From CAWGCE01 sp964480915 (lineage in GTDB: Bacteria > Planctomycetota > Planctomycetia > Pirellulales > Pirellulaceae), in assembly GCA_964480915.1 (NCBI GenBank), contig CAYZRS010000088.1, positions 1 to 17,263 on the forward strand: a stretch of DNA of 17,263 nucleotides, read 5' to 3'. The number at the start of each line of letters is the position of its first letter. Positions within the stretch are counted from its first letter, which is position 1. The translations under genes and the position numbers were made by a program. Below, piece by piece: positions 6,758 through 14,919 of this stretch. The notes under the pieces were generated by a model. That model was not told where the DNA came from. It made no database searches and saw only the letters and a program-made list of their open reading frames with translations.

Positions 6758-6786
6758 GTTAACCGTAGGGCAGACCCTTCCGTCAA
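6758..6786 (-). promoter_or_regulatory. Candidate promoter for the SDR gene
   Basis: Minus-strand TTGACG (6786-6781), a 17-bp spacer, then GTTAAC (6763-6758). The -35 is good and the -10 weak. It lies between the kat terminator and the SDR start, where a promoter is required, giving a leader of roughly 85 nt. Confidence 0.4.
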
Positions 6787-6790
6787 CGCA

Positions 6791-6823
6791 ACAAAGAAGG
6801 CTCGCTTTTCGCAAGCGAGCCTT
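6791..6823 (-). terminator. Terminator of the kat operon
   Basis: A perfect 11-bp stem (AAGGCTCGCTT at 6797-6807 with 6813-6823) has a 5-nt loop and begins 47 bp after the katG stop codon. On the minus strand it is followed by CTTTGTTG, a moderate U-tract. It separates the kat genes from the SDR gene. Confidence 0.75.
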
Positions 6824-6870
6824 CATGAGAGGTGGAACATCTCGGTCGACCTGAGTTGGACGACCGTTCG

Positions 6871-9063
6871 TTATTGATTCACAAGGTCGAATCGATCGAG
6901 GTTCATGACCTTGTTCCAGGCTGCCACGAAGTCGCCGACGAATTTCTCTGGCGAGTCACCGCTGGCGTAGACTTCCGCGATCGCTCGCAGTTGCGAATTC
7001 GATCCGAAGACCAAATCGACCGCACTCGCCGTCCATTGGACTTCATCACTTCCGTATTCACGTCCCTCGAAGAAGTGTTCACACTTGGCCGATTTTTCCC
7101 ATTTTAGGTTGTTGTTTAACAGATTGACGAAAAAGTCGTTCGTGAGTGACTCTTTCTGATTTGTAAACACACCCAGTTGCGACTGGCCAACGTTGGCGTT
7201 CAGCACTCGCATACCGCCGACGAGCACCGTCATCTCGGGTGCGGTCAGCGAAAGTAAGTGAGCCCGATCGACGAGCAGTTCTTCTGCGGGGCGGTCGTAG
7301 TCGGGACGCAGGTAGTTACGGAACCCGTCCGAGGTGGGCTCCAATACGGCGAACGATTCGACGTCGGTCATCTCTGGCGAGGCATCGGTGCGCCCCGGCG
7401 AGAATGGCACGGTGACATCATGTCCGGCCTTCTTCGCTGCTGCTTCCACCGCGGCACAACCGCCCAAGACAATCAGATCGGCGAGCGAAACCTGCTTTCC
7501 GCCGCTGTTGAAATCGGACTGAATCTCTGCCAGCTTCGTCAGCACCTTGGCCAGCTCGGCCGGTTGGTTGACTTCCCAGTCTTTTTGCGGTGCGAGCCGA
7601 AGGCGAGCACCATTCGCGCCGCCTCGTTTGTCGGTACCACGGAATGTGGCGGCCGACGCCCAAGCCGTCGTGACTAATTGTGAAATCGACAGACCAGCAT
7701 CCATGACCTTGGTTTTCAGTTCGGCAATTTCTGTCTCGCCAATCAACTCGTGATCGACCGGCGGCACGGGGTCTTGCCACAATTGAGCTTCAGGTACCAA
7801 TTTTCCCAGACAGCGCGAAACGGGGCCCATGTCGCGGTGGGTTAGCTTGTACCAAGCTTTGGCAAAAGCTTCCGCGAACTCTGCGGGGTTCTCGTGAAAC
7901 CGTTTCGAAATGGGGCCGTAGATCGGATCTTCACGCAATGAGAGATCGGTGGTGAACATGATCGGTGCGTGAGACTTGGACGCGTCGTGCGCGTCGGGGA
8001 CGGCATCGGCTGCCGCGCCGCCGGCCGGGATCCACTGCGTCGCACCGGCCGGGCTCTTGGTCTGTTCCCACTCATAGGCAAACAGGTTCTCGAAGTAATT
8101 GTTGTCCCACTTCGCCGGTTCGGTCGTCCATGCGCCTTCCAAGCCGCTGCCGATCGTATCGCCCGCATTGCCGCTGCCATAGCTGTTGGTCCAGCCAAAA
8201 CCCTGCTCTTCCAAGCTGGCTCCTTCCGGTTCGGGGCCCACGTACTTTTCGGGATCGGCGGCACCGTGTGCTTTACCGAATGTATGACCACCGGCAATCA
8301 GGGCGACCGTCTCTTCATCATTCATCGCCATGCGGCCGAATGTGTCGCGGATATCGTGAGCGGCTGCCAAGGGATCCGGATTGCCATTAGGGCCTTCCGG
8401 ATTCACGTATATCAATCCCATCTGCACGGCGCCCAGCGGGCCTTTGAGTTCGCGATCCCCTTCGTAACGTTCGTCACCGAGCCATTCGCTCTCTGGTCCC
8501 CAGTTGATGTCACCCTCTGGTTCCCACACGTCTTCACGACCGCCAGCAAAGCCCATCGTCTTGAAACCCATCGTTTCCAAAGCACGATTTCCCGTGAGGA
8601 TCATCAAGTCGGCCCACGAAAGACTGCGCCCATACTTCTGCTTGATGGGCCAAAGTAGCCGACGCGCCTTGTCGAGATTGACGTTGTCGGGCCAACTGTT
8701 GAGTGGCGCGAACCTGAGCGTTCCGGAAGAAGCCCCGCCGCGACCGTCGGCGATGCGGTAGGTTCCCGCACTGTGCCATGCCATGCGAATAAAAAACGGT
8801 CCATAGTGACCATAATCGGCCGGCCACCATTCTTGTGACGACGTCATCAGGTCGTCGATATCTTTCTGAACGGCATCGAGGTCGAGGCGTTTGAATTCCT
8901 CTGCATAGTTGAAGTCTTCTTCCATCGGATTCGACAGCGAGGAATTCTGGTGCAGCATCTTCAGATTCAACTGATTCGGCCACCAGTCGGCGTTTGAGAG
9001 CGCTCCGGCTGCGGTATGCCTGTGCGATGGGTTCAAAACGGGACACTTACTTATGTCGGACAT
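6871..9063 (-). CDS. katG: Cytoplasmic catalase-peroxidase KatG
   Basis: This is a bifunctional heme enzyme that degrades hydrogen peroxide and also has peroxidase activity. At 730 aa it has the usual family length and both the catalytic N-terminal and the heme-free C-terminal halves. The distal site RMAWHSAGTYR (about residues 93-103) supplies Arg, Trp and His. The Tyr of GLIYVNP (about 219) and the first Met of RMAMNDEET (about 245) complete the Trp-Tyr-Met crosslink required for catalase activity. The proximal heme His is in GGHTFGKAHG (about 260). The N-terminus, beginning MSDISKCP, has no signal peptide. The ATG has AGGAG seven bases upstream. It lies 85 bp downstream of a second, exported copy and is probably co-transcribed with it from the promoter facing oxyR. 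Confidence 0.97.
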   Translation of the reverse strand: MSDISKCPVLNPSHRHTAAGALSNADWWPNQLNLKMLHQNSSLSNPMEEDFNYAEEFKRLDLDAVQKDIDDLMTSSQEWWPADYGHYGPFFIRMAWHSAGTYRIADGRGGASSGTLRFAPLNSWPDNVNLDKARRLLWPIKQKYGRSLSWADLMILTGNRALETMGFKTMGFAGGREDVWEPEGDINWGPESEWLGDERYEGDRELKGPLGAVQMGLIYVNPEGPNGNPDPLAAAHDIRDTFGRMAMNDEETVALIAGGHTFGKAHGAADPEKYVGPEPEGASLEEQGFGWTNSYGSGNAGDTIGSGLEGAWTTEPAKWDNNYFENLFAYEWEQTKSPAGATQWIPAGGAAADAVPDAHDASKSHAPIMFTTDLSLREDPIYGPISKRFHENPAEFAEAFAKAWYKLTHRDMGPVSRCLGKLVPEAQLWQDPVPPVDHELIGETEIAELKTKVMDAGLSISQLVTTAWASAATFRGTDKRGGANGARLRLAPQKDWEVNQPAELAKVLTKLAEIQSDFNSGGKQVSLADLIVLGGCAAVEAAAKKAGHDVTVPFSPGRTDASPEMTDVESFAVLEPTSDGFRNYLRPDYDRPAEELLVDRAHLLSLTAPEMTVLVGGMRVLNANVGQSQLGVFTNQKESLTNDFFVNLLNNNLKWEKSAKCEHFFEGREYGSDEVQWTASAVDLVFGSNSQLRAIAEVYASGDSPEKFVGDFVAAWNKVMNLDRFDLVNQ

Positions 9064-9148
9064 GTGAATTCTCCTAATTCGTCGCCTGCTTTAGCAGCAA
9101 GGCTTTATCGGCAAGTTCATTGGTTATTTCGTTGTTCGTAGATCTGAG

Positions 9149-11413
9149 TTACTGCATCAGATCGAAACGATCCAGGTTCATGACTTTGGTCCAAGCGGTT
9201 ACGAAATCGTCCACGAACTTCTGTTCTGCATCGTTGCTTGCGTAAACTTCCGCGAGTGCCCGAAGTTGCGAATTGGAACCAAAAACGAGGTCAACCGCTG
9301 TGCCGGTCCATTTCAATTCGCCCGACTTACGGTCTTTTCCTTCATACAGGTTTTCGCCGCTGGCCGATTTCTCCCAGATTGTACTCATATCGAGCAGGTT
9401 CACGAAGAAGTCATTGGTAAGCTTTCCAGGTCGGTCCGTGAAGACCCCTGCACTCGATTCACCCGCCGTGATGTTCAGGGCCCGCAAGCCGCCGACGAGC
9501 ACGGTCATTTCGGGTGCCGTTAGGGTGAGCATGTGAGCCCGATCGACCAACAGTTCAGCTGGCGGCAGTGCGTGACCTGATTGCCAGTAGTTGCGGAACC
9601 CGTCCGCTGTGGGCTCCAACACGGCAAACGACTCGACGTCGGTCATTTCTTGCGTGGCGTCAGTGCGCCCAGGTGTGAAGGGAACCTGGACATCGCGCCC
9701 CGCCTCCTTCGCAGCTTTTTCGATGGCAGCGCAACCACCCAATACGATGAGGTCAGCGAGTGAGACCTTCTTATCGCCCGCTTGCCCGTTGAAGTCTGCT
9801 TGGATTTCCTCCAACTTCTGTAGCACCTGGGCCAATTCGGCCGGTTTATTCACTTCCCAATCTTTTTGCGGTGCGAGCCGAATCCGGGCTCCATTGGCGC
9901 CGCCCCGTTTGTCGGTGCCGCGGAATGTGGCGGCCGAAGCCCAGGCGGTGGCCGCCAGTTGCGAAACGCTCAAACCAGAATCGAGGATCTTTCCCTTGAG
10001 CGCGGTGGCATCTTGTTCGCTGATCAGGTTGTCATCGGCAGCAGGAACTGGGTCCTGCCAGACTTGAGGTTCCGGAACTTCGGGACCAAGACAGCGTGAG
10101 TAGGGGCCCATGTCGCGGTGAGTTAGCTTGTACCAAGCCTTGGCGAATGCCGCTTCAAATTCTTTCGGGTTCTCGTGGAACCGTTTTGAAATCTTTGCAT
10201 AGGCCGGGTCCTCTTTCAGCGACAGGTCGGTCGTGAACATGATGGGGGCATGGGATTTCGATGGGTCGTGAGCGTCGGGAACCGTCCCCTTGGCTGACGG
10301 ATCTTGAGGAGTCCACTGCTGAGCCCCGGCTGGGCTCTTGCCGAGAACCCATTCGTAGTTGAACAGGTTCGCGAAGTAATCGTTGGACCATTCGGCGGGA
10401 GTCGAAGTCCAGGCTCCTTCCAGACCACTTGTAATCGTGTCAGCGCCACGGCCCGTACCGTAGGTGTTTTTCCAGCCAAGCCCCTGCTCTTCCAAGCTGG
10501 CTCCCTCCGGTTCGCTTCCGACGTACTTGCTGGGATCGGCAGCACCATGCGCTTTGCCGAATGTATGGCCGCCAGCGATCAGTGCGACCGTCTCTTCGTC
10601 GTTCATGGCCATGCGAGAAAACGTTTCGCGAATATCTTTCGCTGCTGCCAACGGGTCCGGATTTCCATTCGGGCCTTGTGGGTTGACGTAGATTAAGCCC
10701 ATTTGCACAGCGCCCAAGGGATTGGCCAACTCGCGATCGCCGCTGTAACGCTTATCACCCAGCCATTCGCTTTCCGGCCCCCAGTTAATGTCGCTTTCCG
10801 GTTCCCAGACGTCTTCGCGGCCGCCAGCGAATCCAAGGGTTTCGAATCCCATCGATTCGAGTGCGCAGTTGCCGGTGAACACCATCAAGTCGGCCCAAGA
10901 GATCTTATTTCCGTACTTTTGCTTGATCGGCCACAGCAAGCGGCGCGCCTTGTCGAGGTTGCCATTGTCGGGCCAGCTGTTAAGTGGGGCAAAGCGAATC
11001 GTGCCCGATGAAGCACCGCCGCGACCGTCGGCGATGCGGTAGGTGCCCGCACTGTGCCAAGCCATACGAATAAAGAACGGCCCGTAGTGTCCATAATCGG
11101 CCGGCCACCAGTCCTGCGACGTCGTCATCAGTGAATTGATGTCGTTGCGGAGTGCATCCAAATCGAGTGTTTTGAACTGCTGGGTGTAGTCAAAATCTGC
11201 GCCCATCGGATTACTTTTCGAGGAATTTTGGTGAAGGATGTCCAGCTTCAACTGATTGGGCCACCAGTCTCCATTGGTGTACGAGCCAGCGGCGGTGTGC
11301 CGGCTGGTGGCGTCCATCATCGGGCATTTCGCCGCGTCTTCGGCGGATATGAATGCGGTGAACATGAATAACGAGCACAGCAAGACCGTTACGGCGAAAC
11401 GTAATTGGCGCAC
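9149..11413 (-). CDS. Exported (periplasmic) catalase-peroxidase, KatP-like
   Basis: A second complete catalase-peroxidase of 754 aa, closely similar along its whole length to the copy downstream. The chosen start is the GTG at 11413, preceded by a perfect AAGGAG six bases upstream; the frame is open further upstream but would run across the operator. From this start the first residues are MRQLRFAVTVLLCSLFMF, a basic n-region plus hydrophobic core, and cleavage is likely near ISA-ED. Active-site residues are all kept (RMAWHSAGTYR, GLIYVNPQGP, RMAMNDEET, GGHTFGKAHG). Sec export of a heme enzyme that size implies heme insertion outside the cytoplasm, as for enterobacterial KatP. It would protect the periplasm against external peroxide. 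It is the first gene of the kat operon and the one next to oxyR. Confidence 0.93.
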   Translation of the reverse strand: MRQLRFAVTVLLCSLFMFTAFISAEDAAKCPMMDATSRHTAAGSYTNGDWWPNQLKLDILHQNSSKSNPMGADFDYTQQFKTLDLDALRNDINSLMTTSQDWWPADYGHYGPFFIRMAWHSAGTYRIADGRGGASSGTIRFAPLNSWPDNGNLDKARRLLWPIKQKYGNKISWADLMVFTGNCALESMGFETLGFAGGREDVWEPESDINWGPESEWLGDKRYSGDRELANPLGAVQMGLIYVNPQGPNGNPDPLAAAKDIRETFSRMAMNDEETVALIAGGHTFGKAHGAADPSKYVGSEPEGASLEEQGLGWKNTYGTGRGADTITSGLEGAWTSTPAEWSNDYFANLFNYEWVLGKSPAGAQQWTPQDPSAKGTVPDAHDPSKSHAPIMFTTDLSLKEDPAYAKISKRFHENPKEFEAAFAKAWYKLTHRDMGPYSRCLGPEVPEPQVWQDPVPAADDNLISEQDATALKGKILDSGLSVSQLAATAWASAATFRGTDKRGGANGARIRLAPQKDWEVNKPAELAQVLQKLEEIQADFNGQAGDKKVSLADLIVLGGCAAIEKAAKEAGRDVQVPFTPGRTDATQEMTDVESFAVLEPTADGFRNYWQSGHALPPAELLVDRAHMLTLTAPEMTVLVGGLRALNITAGESSAGVFTDRPGKLTNDFFVNLLDMSTIWEKSASGENLYEGKDRKSGELKWTGTAVDLVFGSNSQLRALAEVYASNDAEQKFVDDFVTAWTKVMNLDRFDLMQ

Positions 11414-11456
11414 GGGGTTCTCCTTGTCAGGGTTGAGAATTCCTTTAATCCCGAGG

Positions 11457-11485
11457 AGTGTCGCACTTTCGTTGTCATGCGTCAA
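11457..11485 (-). promoter_or_regulatory. Promoter of the kat operon
   Basis: Minus-strand TTGACG (11485-11480), a 17-bp spacer and GACACT (11462-11457). The poor -10 is consistent with a promoter needing an activator. Its -35 directly touches the inverted repeat proposed as the OxyR site, the usual layout for OxyR-activated genes. The leader to the GTG start would be about 40 nt. Confidence 0.5.
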
Positions 11486-11523
11486 ATGCATGGGGTATAT
11501 TAATGCTATGCGTTTTATGCATT
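11485..11523. promoter_or_regulatory. Putative OxyR operator (39-bp inverted repeat)
   Basis: AATGCAT at 11485-11491 is exactly mirrored by ATGCATT at 11517-11523, with 25 bp between containing two more AT-rich TAT/ATA elements. The total length fits the extended four-contact footprint of an OxyR tetramer. It lies in the 157-bp gap between oxyR and the exported kat gene. The half-sites are not the enterobacterial ATAG/CTAT, so the assignment rests on position, symmetry and length. Confidence 0.5.
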
Positions 11524-11570
11524 GCATGTTGGCTCTTTACAGCGCTTGATGGCTGGGAAAGGGAGGGGCG

Positions 11571-12506
11571 ATGAAGTCGGAATTTGAGTTTCAACAACTT
11601 CGTTATTTCCTGTCCGTGGCCCGCGAAAAGAATTTCACTCGGGCGGCTGAAGAGTTGGGCGTTTCCCAATCGGCGCTCAGTCGTTCCATCCAGAAACTGG
11701 AAGCATTGGTTGGCCAGCCGCTATTTGATCGCAACCCGCGCGAAGTCACGCTGACCGATGTGGGAGAACTATTGGTCGGGCGAGCGCCCCAGATTCTAAC
11801 CTTGGTTGAAGATACTTTTGCCGAAATGAGTGAATCGACAACGGGTGGCCGAGTGCGGTTGGCGGTGATTCCAACCATCGCTCCATTTCTTTTGCCGTCG
11901 GTACTAAGCCATTTTGCCGAAGCTCATCCGCAGGTGTCGGTGGTCGTTCAAGAAGACACGACTCAGAACATTTTGAAGCTGTGTAGTCGTGGCGAGATCG
12001 ATTTGGCAATTCTCGCCTTGCCACTCACCGCCAAGTACCTGGAAATCGAACCGTTGTTTGAAGAGGAGTTGGTGTTGGTGCTGCCGAATGGTCACCGGTT
12101 GGAAAAGAAAAAGCGCATTCATCTAAGCGATGTGCAAGAATTTCCGTTCATCATGCTGGATCAAGCGCATTGTTTGTCGGACAATATCGCTTCTTTCTGC
12201 CGCCGCGAATCGATTCAACCCATATCGATTGAGCGTACCAGTCAATTGGCGACGGTGCAGGAACTGGTCTCCTTGGAGCACGGCATCTCGATGGTACCGA
12301 AGATGGCCCAAGAGCTGGATCAGAGCGATCGACGCGTCTACCGGTCGTTCTCCGGCGAAAAACCAAAGCGGACCATCGTCATGCTCTCGAATCCTTACCG
12401 CTACCAGAGTCGCTGGGTCAAAGAACTGATGGAACACCTAAGAAAATTCGCGCCACCGAATAAACGCCGCGGACAACCGGTCAAATTAAAACACCGATCG
12501 ACCTAG
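11571..12506 (+). CDS. oxyR: LysR-family peroxide sensor OxyR
   Basis: The 311-residue regulator has an N-terminal winged helix-turn-helix (about residues 8-66, with NFTRAAEELGVSQSALSRSI as recognition region) and a periplasmic-binding-like effector domain. The segment DQAHCLSDNIASFC places Cys201 and Cys210 nine residues apart, in the same context as the redox pair Cys199/Cys208 of E. coli OxyR, so it should sense hydrogen peroxide by disulfide formation. It is divergent from the kat operon, the classical arrangement. The ATG at 11571 follows GGGAGG closely. It probably activates kat from the shared intergenic repeat and represses its own gene. A short basic tail (after about residue 297) extends beyond the usual C-terminus. 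Confidence 0.93.
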   Translation: MKSEFEFQQLRYFLSVAREKNFTRAAEELGVSQSALSRSIQKLEALVGQPLFDRNPREVTLTDVGELLVGRAPQILTLVEDTFAEMSESTTGGRVRLAVIPTIAPFLLPSVLSHFAEAHPQVSVVVQEDTTQNILKLCSRGEIDLAILALPLTAKYLEIEPLFEEELVLVLPNGHRLEKKKRIHLSDVQEFPFIMLDQAHCLSDNIASFCRRESIQPISIERTSQLATVQELVSLEHGISMVPKMAQELDQSDRRVYRSFSGEKPKRTIVMLSNPYRYQSRWVKELMEHLRKFAPPNKRRGQPVKLKHRST

Positions 12507-12662
12507 ACGCACCGTCAGCCGATTGGGTTGATTGAAATGTTGCCAAGGTTTGCGAGAAATCTAATTCACCAATTCGTATTCGCTGTAAATAGGTGTAAGA
12601 AAACGCACGTTTGACTCGTCGAATCTAGATCGCCGGGAATTCAGTACGGAAAAGAGGCCTAC

Positions 12663-13697
12663 ATGTTTCGGATTTTATCTCTAGCCGGCGGCGGACTGCG
12701 CGGAGCGTTTGCAATTGGTCTCTTGGAGGAGCTTGAACATCGGCTTGATCGACCGCTGTGGGAGTATTTTGACCTGATCGCGGGAACGTCGACCGGATCG
12801 ATTACGGCGACGGCGCTAAGTAGCGGCATCACCATGCGACAAGTCCGCCAGTTTTACGAACAGCATGCTGCGATGATTTTTCATCCCCGAAAACCCTATT
12901 CTCCACAGAACTTACTTCGCGTTATCTATCCGTGGGTTCGCAATTTCGTTCAACATCGCGGCCAGAATCCTGATAATTTCTTCCAGTCGCGTTACTGCCC
13001 TCATAGTTTGACCGGTGCCATGGAAGAGGGGTTCGGCGATATGACCCTGCGGGACGCCAAGCATTGTCGATTGGTTGTGCCTGCCGTCAATCTATCCAGA
13101 GGAACGACGGTCGTGCTGCGGACTCCCCATCTCCCGATCGAAGACCCATCGTTCGACTGGCGGTTGGTTGATGTCATCGTCGCTTCGTCGGCCGCTCCCA
13201 CCTACTTTCCACACAAACGGATGCCTGACGGGAACGACTATGTCGACGGAGGCTTGTGGGCGAACGAGCCGGGTGTGGTTGCTTTGTCGGAAGCAGTGAA
13301 GATTGCCGTACAATGTCGTCGGCAAACCGATGCGCCGTTTGATCTTCAAGATGTATCGATGCTTTCGATTGGGACTGGCCAAGCGACCTATTCGCTCGCT
13401 CCACCTAAAGGGGACGCCGGGATGCTGTTCTGGAGTAAGCATATCGCGCAGGTGATGAGCATCTCTCAAGTGCAAGGAGCCCAATTGCCGCTCCAAATCG
13501 TACTGGGTGACCGATACCAGCAGGTCGACTTTCCGCTTGAAAATCCGGCTTGGACGCTCGACAATTTTTGCATGACGGATGAACTGTTTGGACTTGGCCA
13601 GCAGCGTGCTGAGGAATTGTTCGAGTCGTTACAGAACAAATTTTTCTATAAAACCACCCAGTGTTATACGCAGTTTGGCATGCCAACCGGCAATTGA
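12663..13697 (+). CDS. Patatin-like phospholipase
   Basis: The 344-residue protein has the full patatin fold signature: oxyanion loop GGGLRGAF (residues 9-16), nucleophile elbow GTSTG with Ser43, and DGGLW with catalytic Asp195. It is thus a Ser-Asp dyad lipid acyl hydrolase. No signal peptide or membrane segment is seen, so it is cytoplasmic or peripheral. An AGAGG lies five bases before the ATG. It stands alone after oxyR (156-bp gap) and converges on the uracil-DNA glycosylase gene. Patatins of this size also serve as CapV effectors in CBASS defence, but no nucleotidyltransferase or other CBASS partner is next to it, so a housekeeping lipid-turnover role is the simpler reading. Substrate is unknown. 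Confidence 0.88.
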   Translation: MFRILSLAGGGLRGAFAIGLLEELEHRLDRPLWEYFDLIAGTSTGSITATALSSGITMRQVRQFYEQHAAMIFHPRKPYSPQNLLRVIYPWVRNFVQHRGQNPDNFFQSRYCPHSLTGAMEEGFGDMTLRDAKHCRLVVPAVNLSRGTTVVLRTPHLPIEDPSFDWRLVDVIVASSAAPTYFPHKRMPDGNDYVDGGLWANEPGVVALSEAVKIAVQCRRQTDAPFDLQDVSMLSIGTGQATYSLAPPKGDAGMLFWSKHIAQVMSISQVQGAQLPLQIVLGDRYQQVDFPLENPAWTLDNFCMTDELFGLGQQRAEELFESLQNKFFYKTTQCYTQFGMPTGN

Positions 13698-13753
13698 TCG
13701 AACGGATGGTGAGTGTCGCCGTGCGCTGGCGGCTCTGGCACGACCTGATGGCG

Positions 13754-14353
13754 TTACCGCGCCTTATTATTCAAAACGCGTTTCACTCTCCGCCGTAGAT
13801 AGGGAATCACCTCCTCGGCGAACCACGGATTCTGTTTGAGCCAGCGGTTATTCCTGGGGCTAGGATGTGGCAAGGGAAGCATCGACGGTGTGAATTCTTT
13901 CCAGCTCTTCACCGTCTCCGTGAGATTCGATTTTCGCGCGTTGCCCAATCGATACTGGTGTGCGTACTGCCCAATGAGCAAGGTGAATGTTACTGCCTGA
14001 AGTTCGCCGAGCAGACGTTCGTGCCACAGTTCGGCGCACTCTTTTCGTGGCGGAAGATCGCCACTAGCGCCGGTCCCCGGGTAGCAGAATCCCATCGGCA
14101 CAATGGCGACTTGAGTCACGTCATAGAAAGTCTCTGCAGGAATCCCCATCCATTCCCGCAGACGCTGACCGCTGGGATCGTCCCAGGCGACACCCGATTC
14201 GTGAACCCGTCTGCCCGGCGCTTGCCCGATGATCAGAATGCGCGATTGTCTGCTGGCAGCCAAAACGGGACGCGGCCCGTGTGGCAAGTGAGCTTCACAT
14301 TCCCTGCATGCCCGGATGTCCGAAAGAAGTTGCGGTAGGTTAGATTTTACCAT
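13754..14353 (-). CDS. Uracil-DNA glycosylase family protein, probable 4Fe-4S type
   Basis: The 199-residue protein has the two family motifs: GQAPG (residues 43-47), where family-4 enzymes usually have GEAPG, and HPSPRN (163-168). Four cysteines at 16, 19, 90 and 106 (C-x2-C, a 70-residue gap, then C-x15-C) match the iron-sulfur ligand pattern of family-4 uracil-DNA glycosylases. Other segments such as PMGFCYPG and NPWFAEEVIP are typical of this bacterial subfamily. It would remove uracil or a related base from DNA in base-excision repair. The exact base specificity is uncertain because of the Gln in motif 1. It starts 17 bp after the dihydrofolate reductase gene and is very likely in the same transcript. 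Confidence 0.88.
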   Translation of the reverse strand: MVKSNLPQLLSDIRACRECEAHLPHGPRPVLAASRQSRILIIGQAPGRRVHESGVAWDDPSGQRLREWMGIPAETFYDVTQVAIVPMGFCYPGTGASGDLPPRKECAELWHERLLGELQAVTFTLLIGQYAHQYRLGNARKSNLTETVKSWKEFTPSMLPLPHPSPRNNRWLKQNPWFAEEVIPYLRRRVKRVLNNKAR

Positions 14354-14370
14354 GGAGCCTGCGCCTCAAA

Positions 14371-14841
14371 TTAGGTAGCCGTTGTTTGTCGCTGGTAGCG
14401 CCGGAATAGGAACTCGGGTTCCTCGCGCTCTTCGATGATTTTCCAATCGTCGTCACAGAATTCAGGGAAGTAAGTATCGCCCTGGAAATGGCCTTTGATA
14501 AAACTGAGATACATTTCTGCCGCCAGCGGCAGGGCTCGTTCGTAGATCGACCCACCACCTGCCACGAACACGGTTGTTTCGAATCGAGATGCCATTTCTA
14601 GTGCGGAGTTCAATGAACTTGCCGTGGTAACGCCTGGGAGGTTCGTGTTGCGAGTCACCACAATGGCAGTGGTGGATGCTGGCAAATCAGTTCCGAAAAT
14701 TTCGTACGTGCGCCGTCCCATGATGACGGTATTTCCGGTCACGAATTGCAAGTACTGATCGTACTCCTCCGGTACATTCCACGGCATGCCATCGCCGTTT
14801 CCAATGACACGATTCTCAGACATCGCTGAAATAATGATCAT
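14371..14841 (-). CDS. folA: Dihydrofolate reductase
   Basis: Reduces dihydrofolate to tetrahydrofolate with NADPH, sustaining thymidylate and purine synthesis. From the ATG at 14841 the protein has 156 residues, close to the bacterial norm, and begins MIIISAMSENRVIGNGDG, aligning with the first strand and Met20 loop. An in-frame ATG at 14883 would add 14 residues with no family counterpart; AGGA lies eight bases before the internal start, so I prefer the shorter form. PWNVPEEY carries the acidic catalytic residue as Glu26, where E. coli has Asp27. VIMGRRTYE and VAGGGSIYE bind NADPH. GDTYFPEF is the usual C-terminal landmark. It lies between a SnoaL-like gene and the uracil-DNA glycosylase on the same strand. 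Confidence 0.92.
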   Translation of the reverse strand: MIIISAMSENRVIGNGDGMPWNVPEEYDQYLQFVTGNTVIMGRRTYEIFGTDLPASTTAIVVTRNTNLPGVTTASSLNSALEMASRFETTVFVAGGGSIYERALPLAAEMYLSFIKGHFQGDTYFPEFCDDDWKIIEEREEPEFLFRRYQRQTTAT

Positions 14842-14919
14842 TCGTTCGTCCTGGCGATTTGCTGCCACCAGCGTCGCACCCATGGTATGCGACTGCCGGA
14901 CTGCAGTTTTTTATCAACC

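Noticed and set aside
7258..11042. Plus-strand open frames opposite the two kat genes
   Set aside because: They are antisense shadows of highly conserved coding sequence. The same shadows occur in both copies.
12663..13697. CBASS or other anti-phage system around the patatin gene
   Set aside because: No nucleotide cyclase, HORMA/TRIP13 or E1/E2-like gene lies nearby. Neighbours are oxyR and DNA-metabolism genes.
14893..14914. Hairpin with T-run on the plus strand (ACTGC/GCAGT then six T)
   Set aside because: The stem has only five pairs and no plus-strand gene lies upstream, so it has nothing to terminate.
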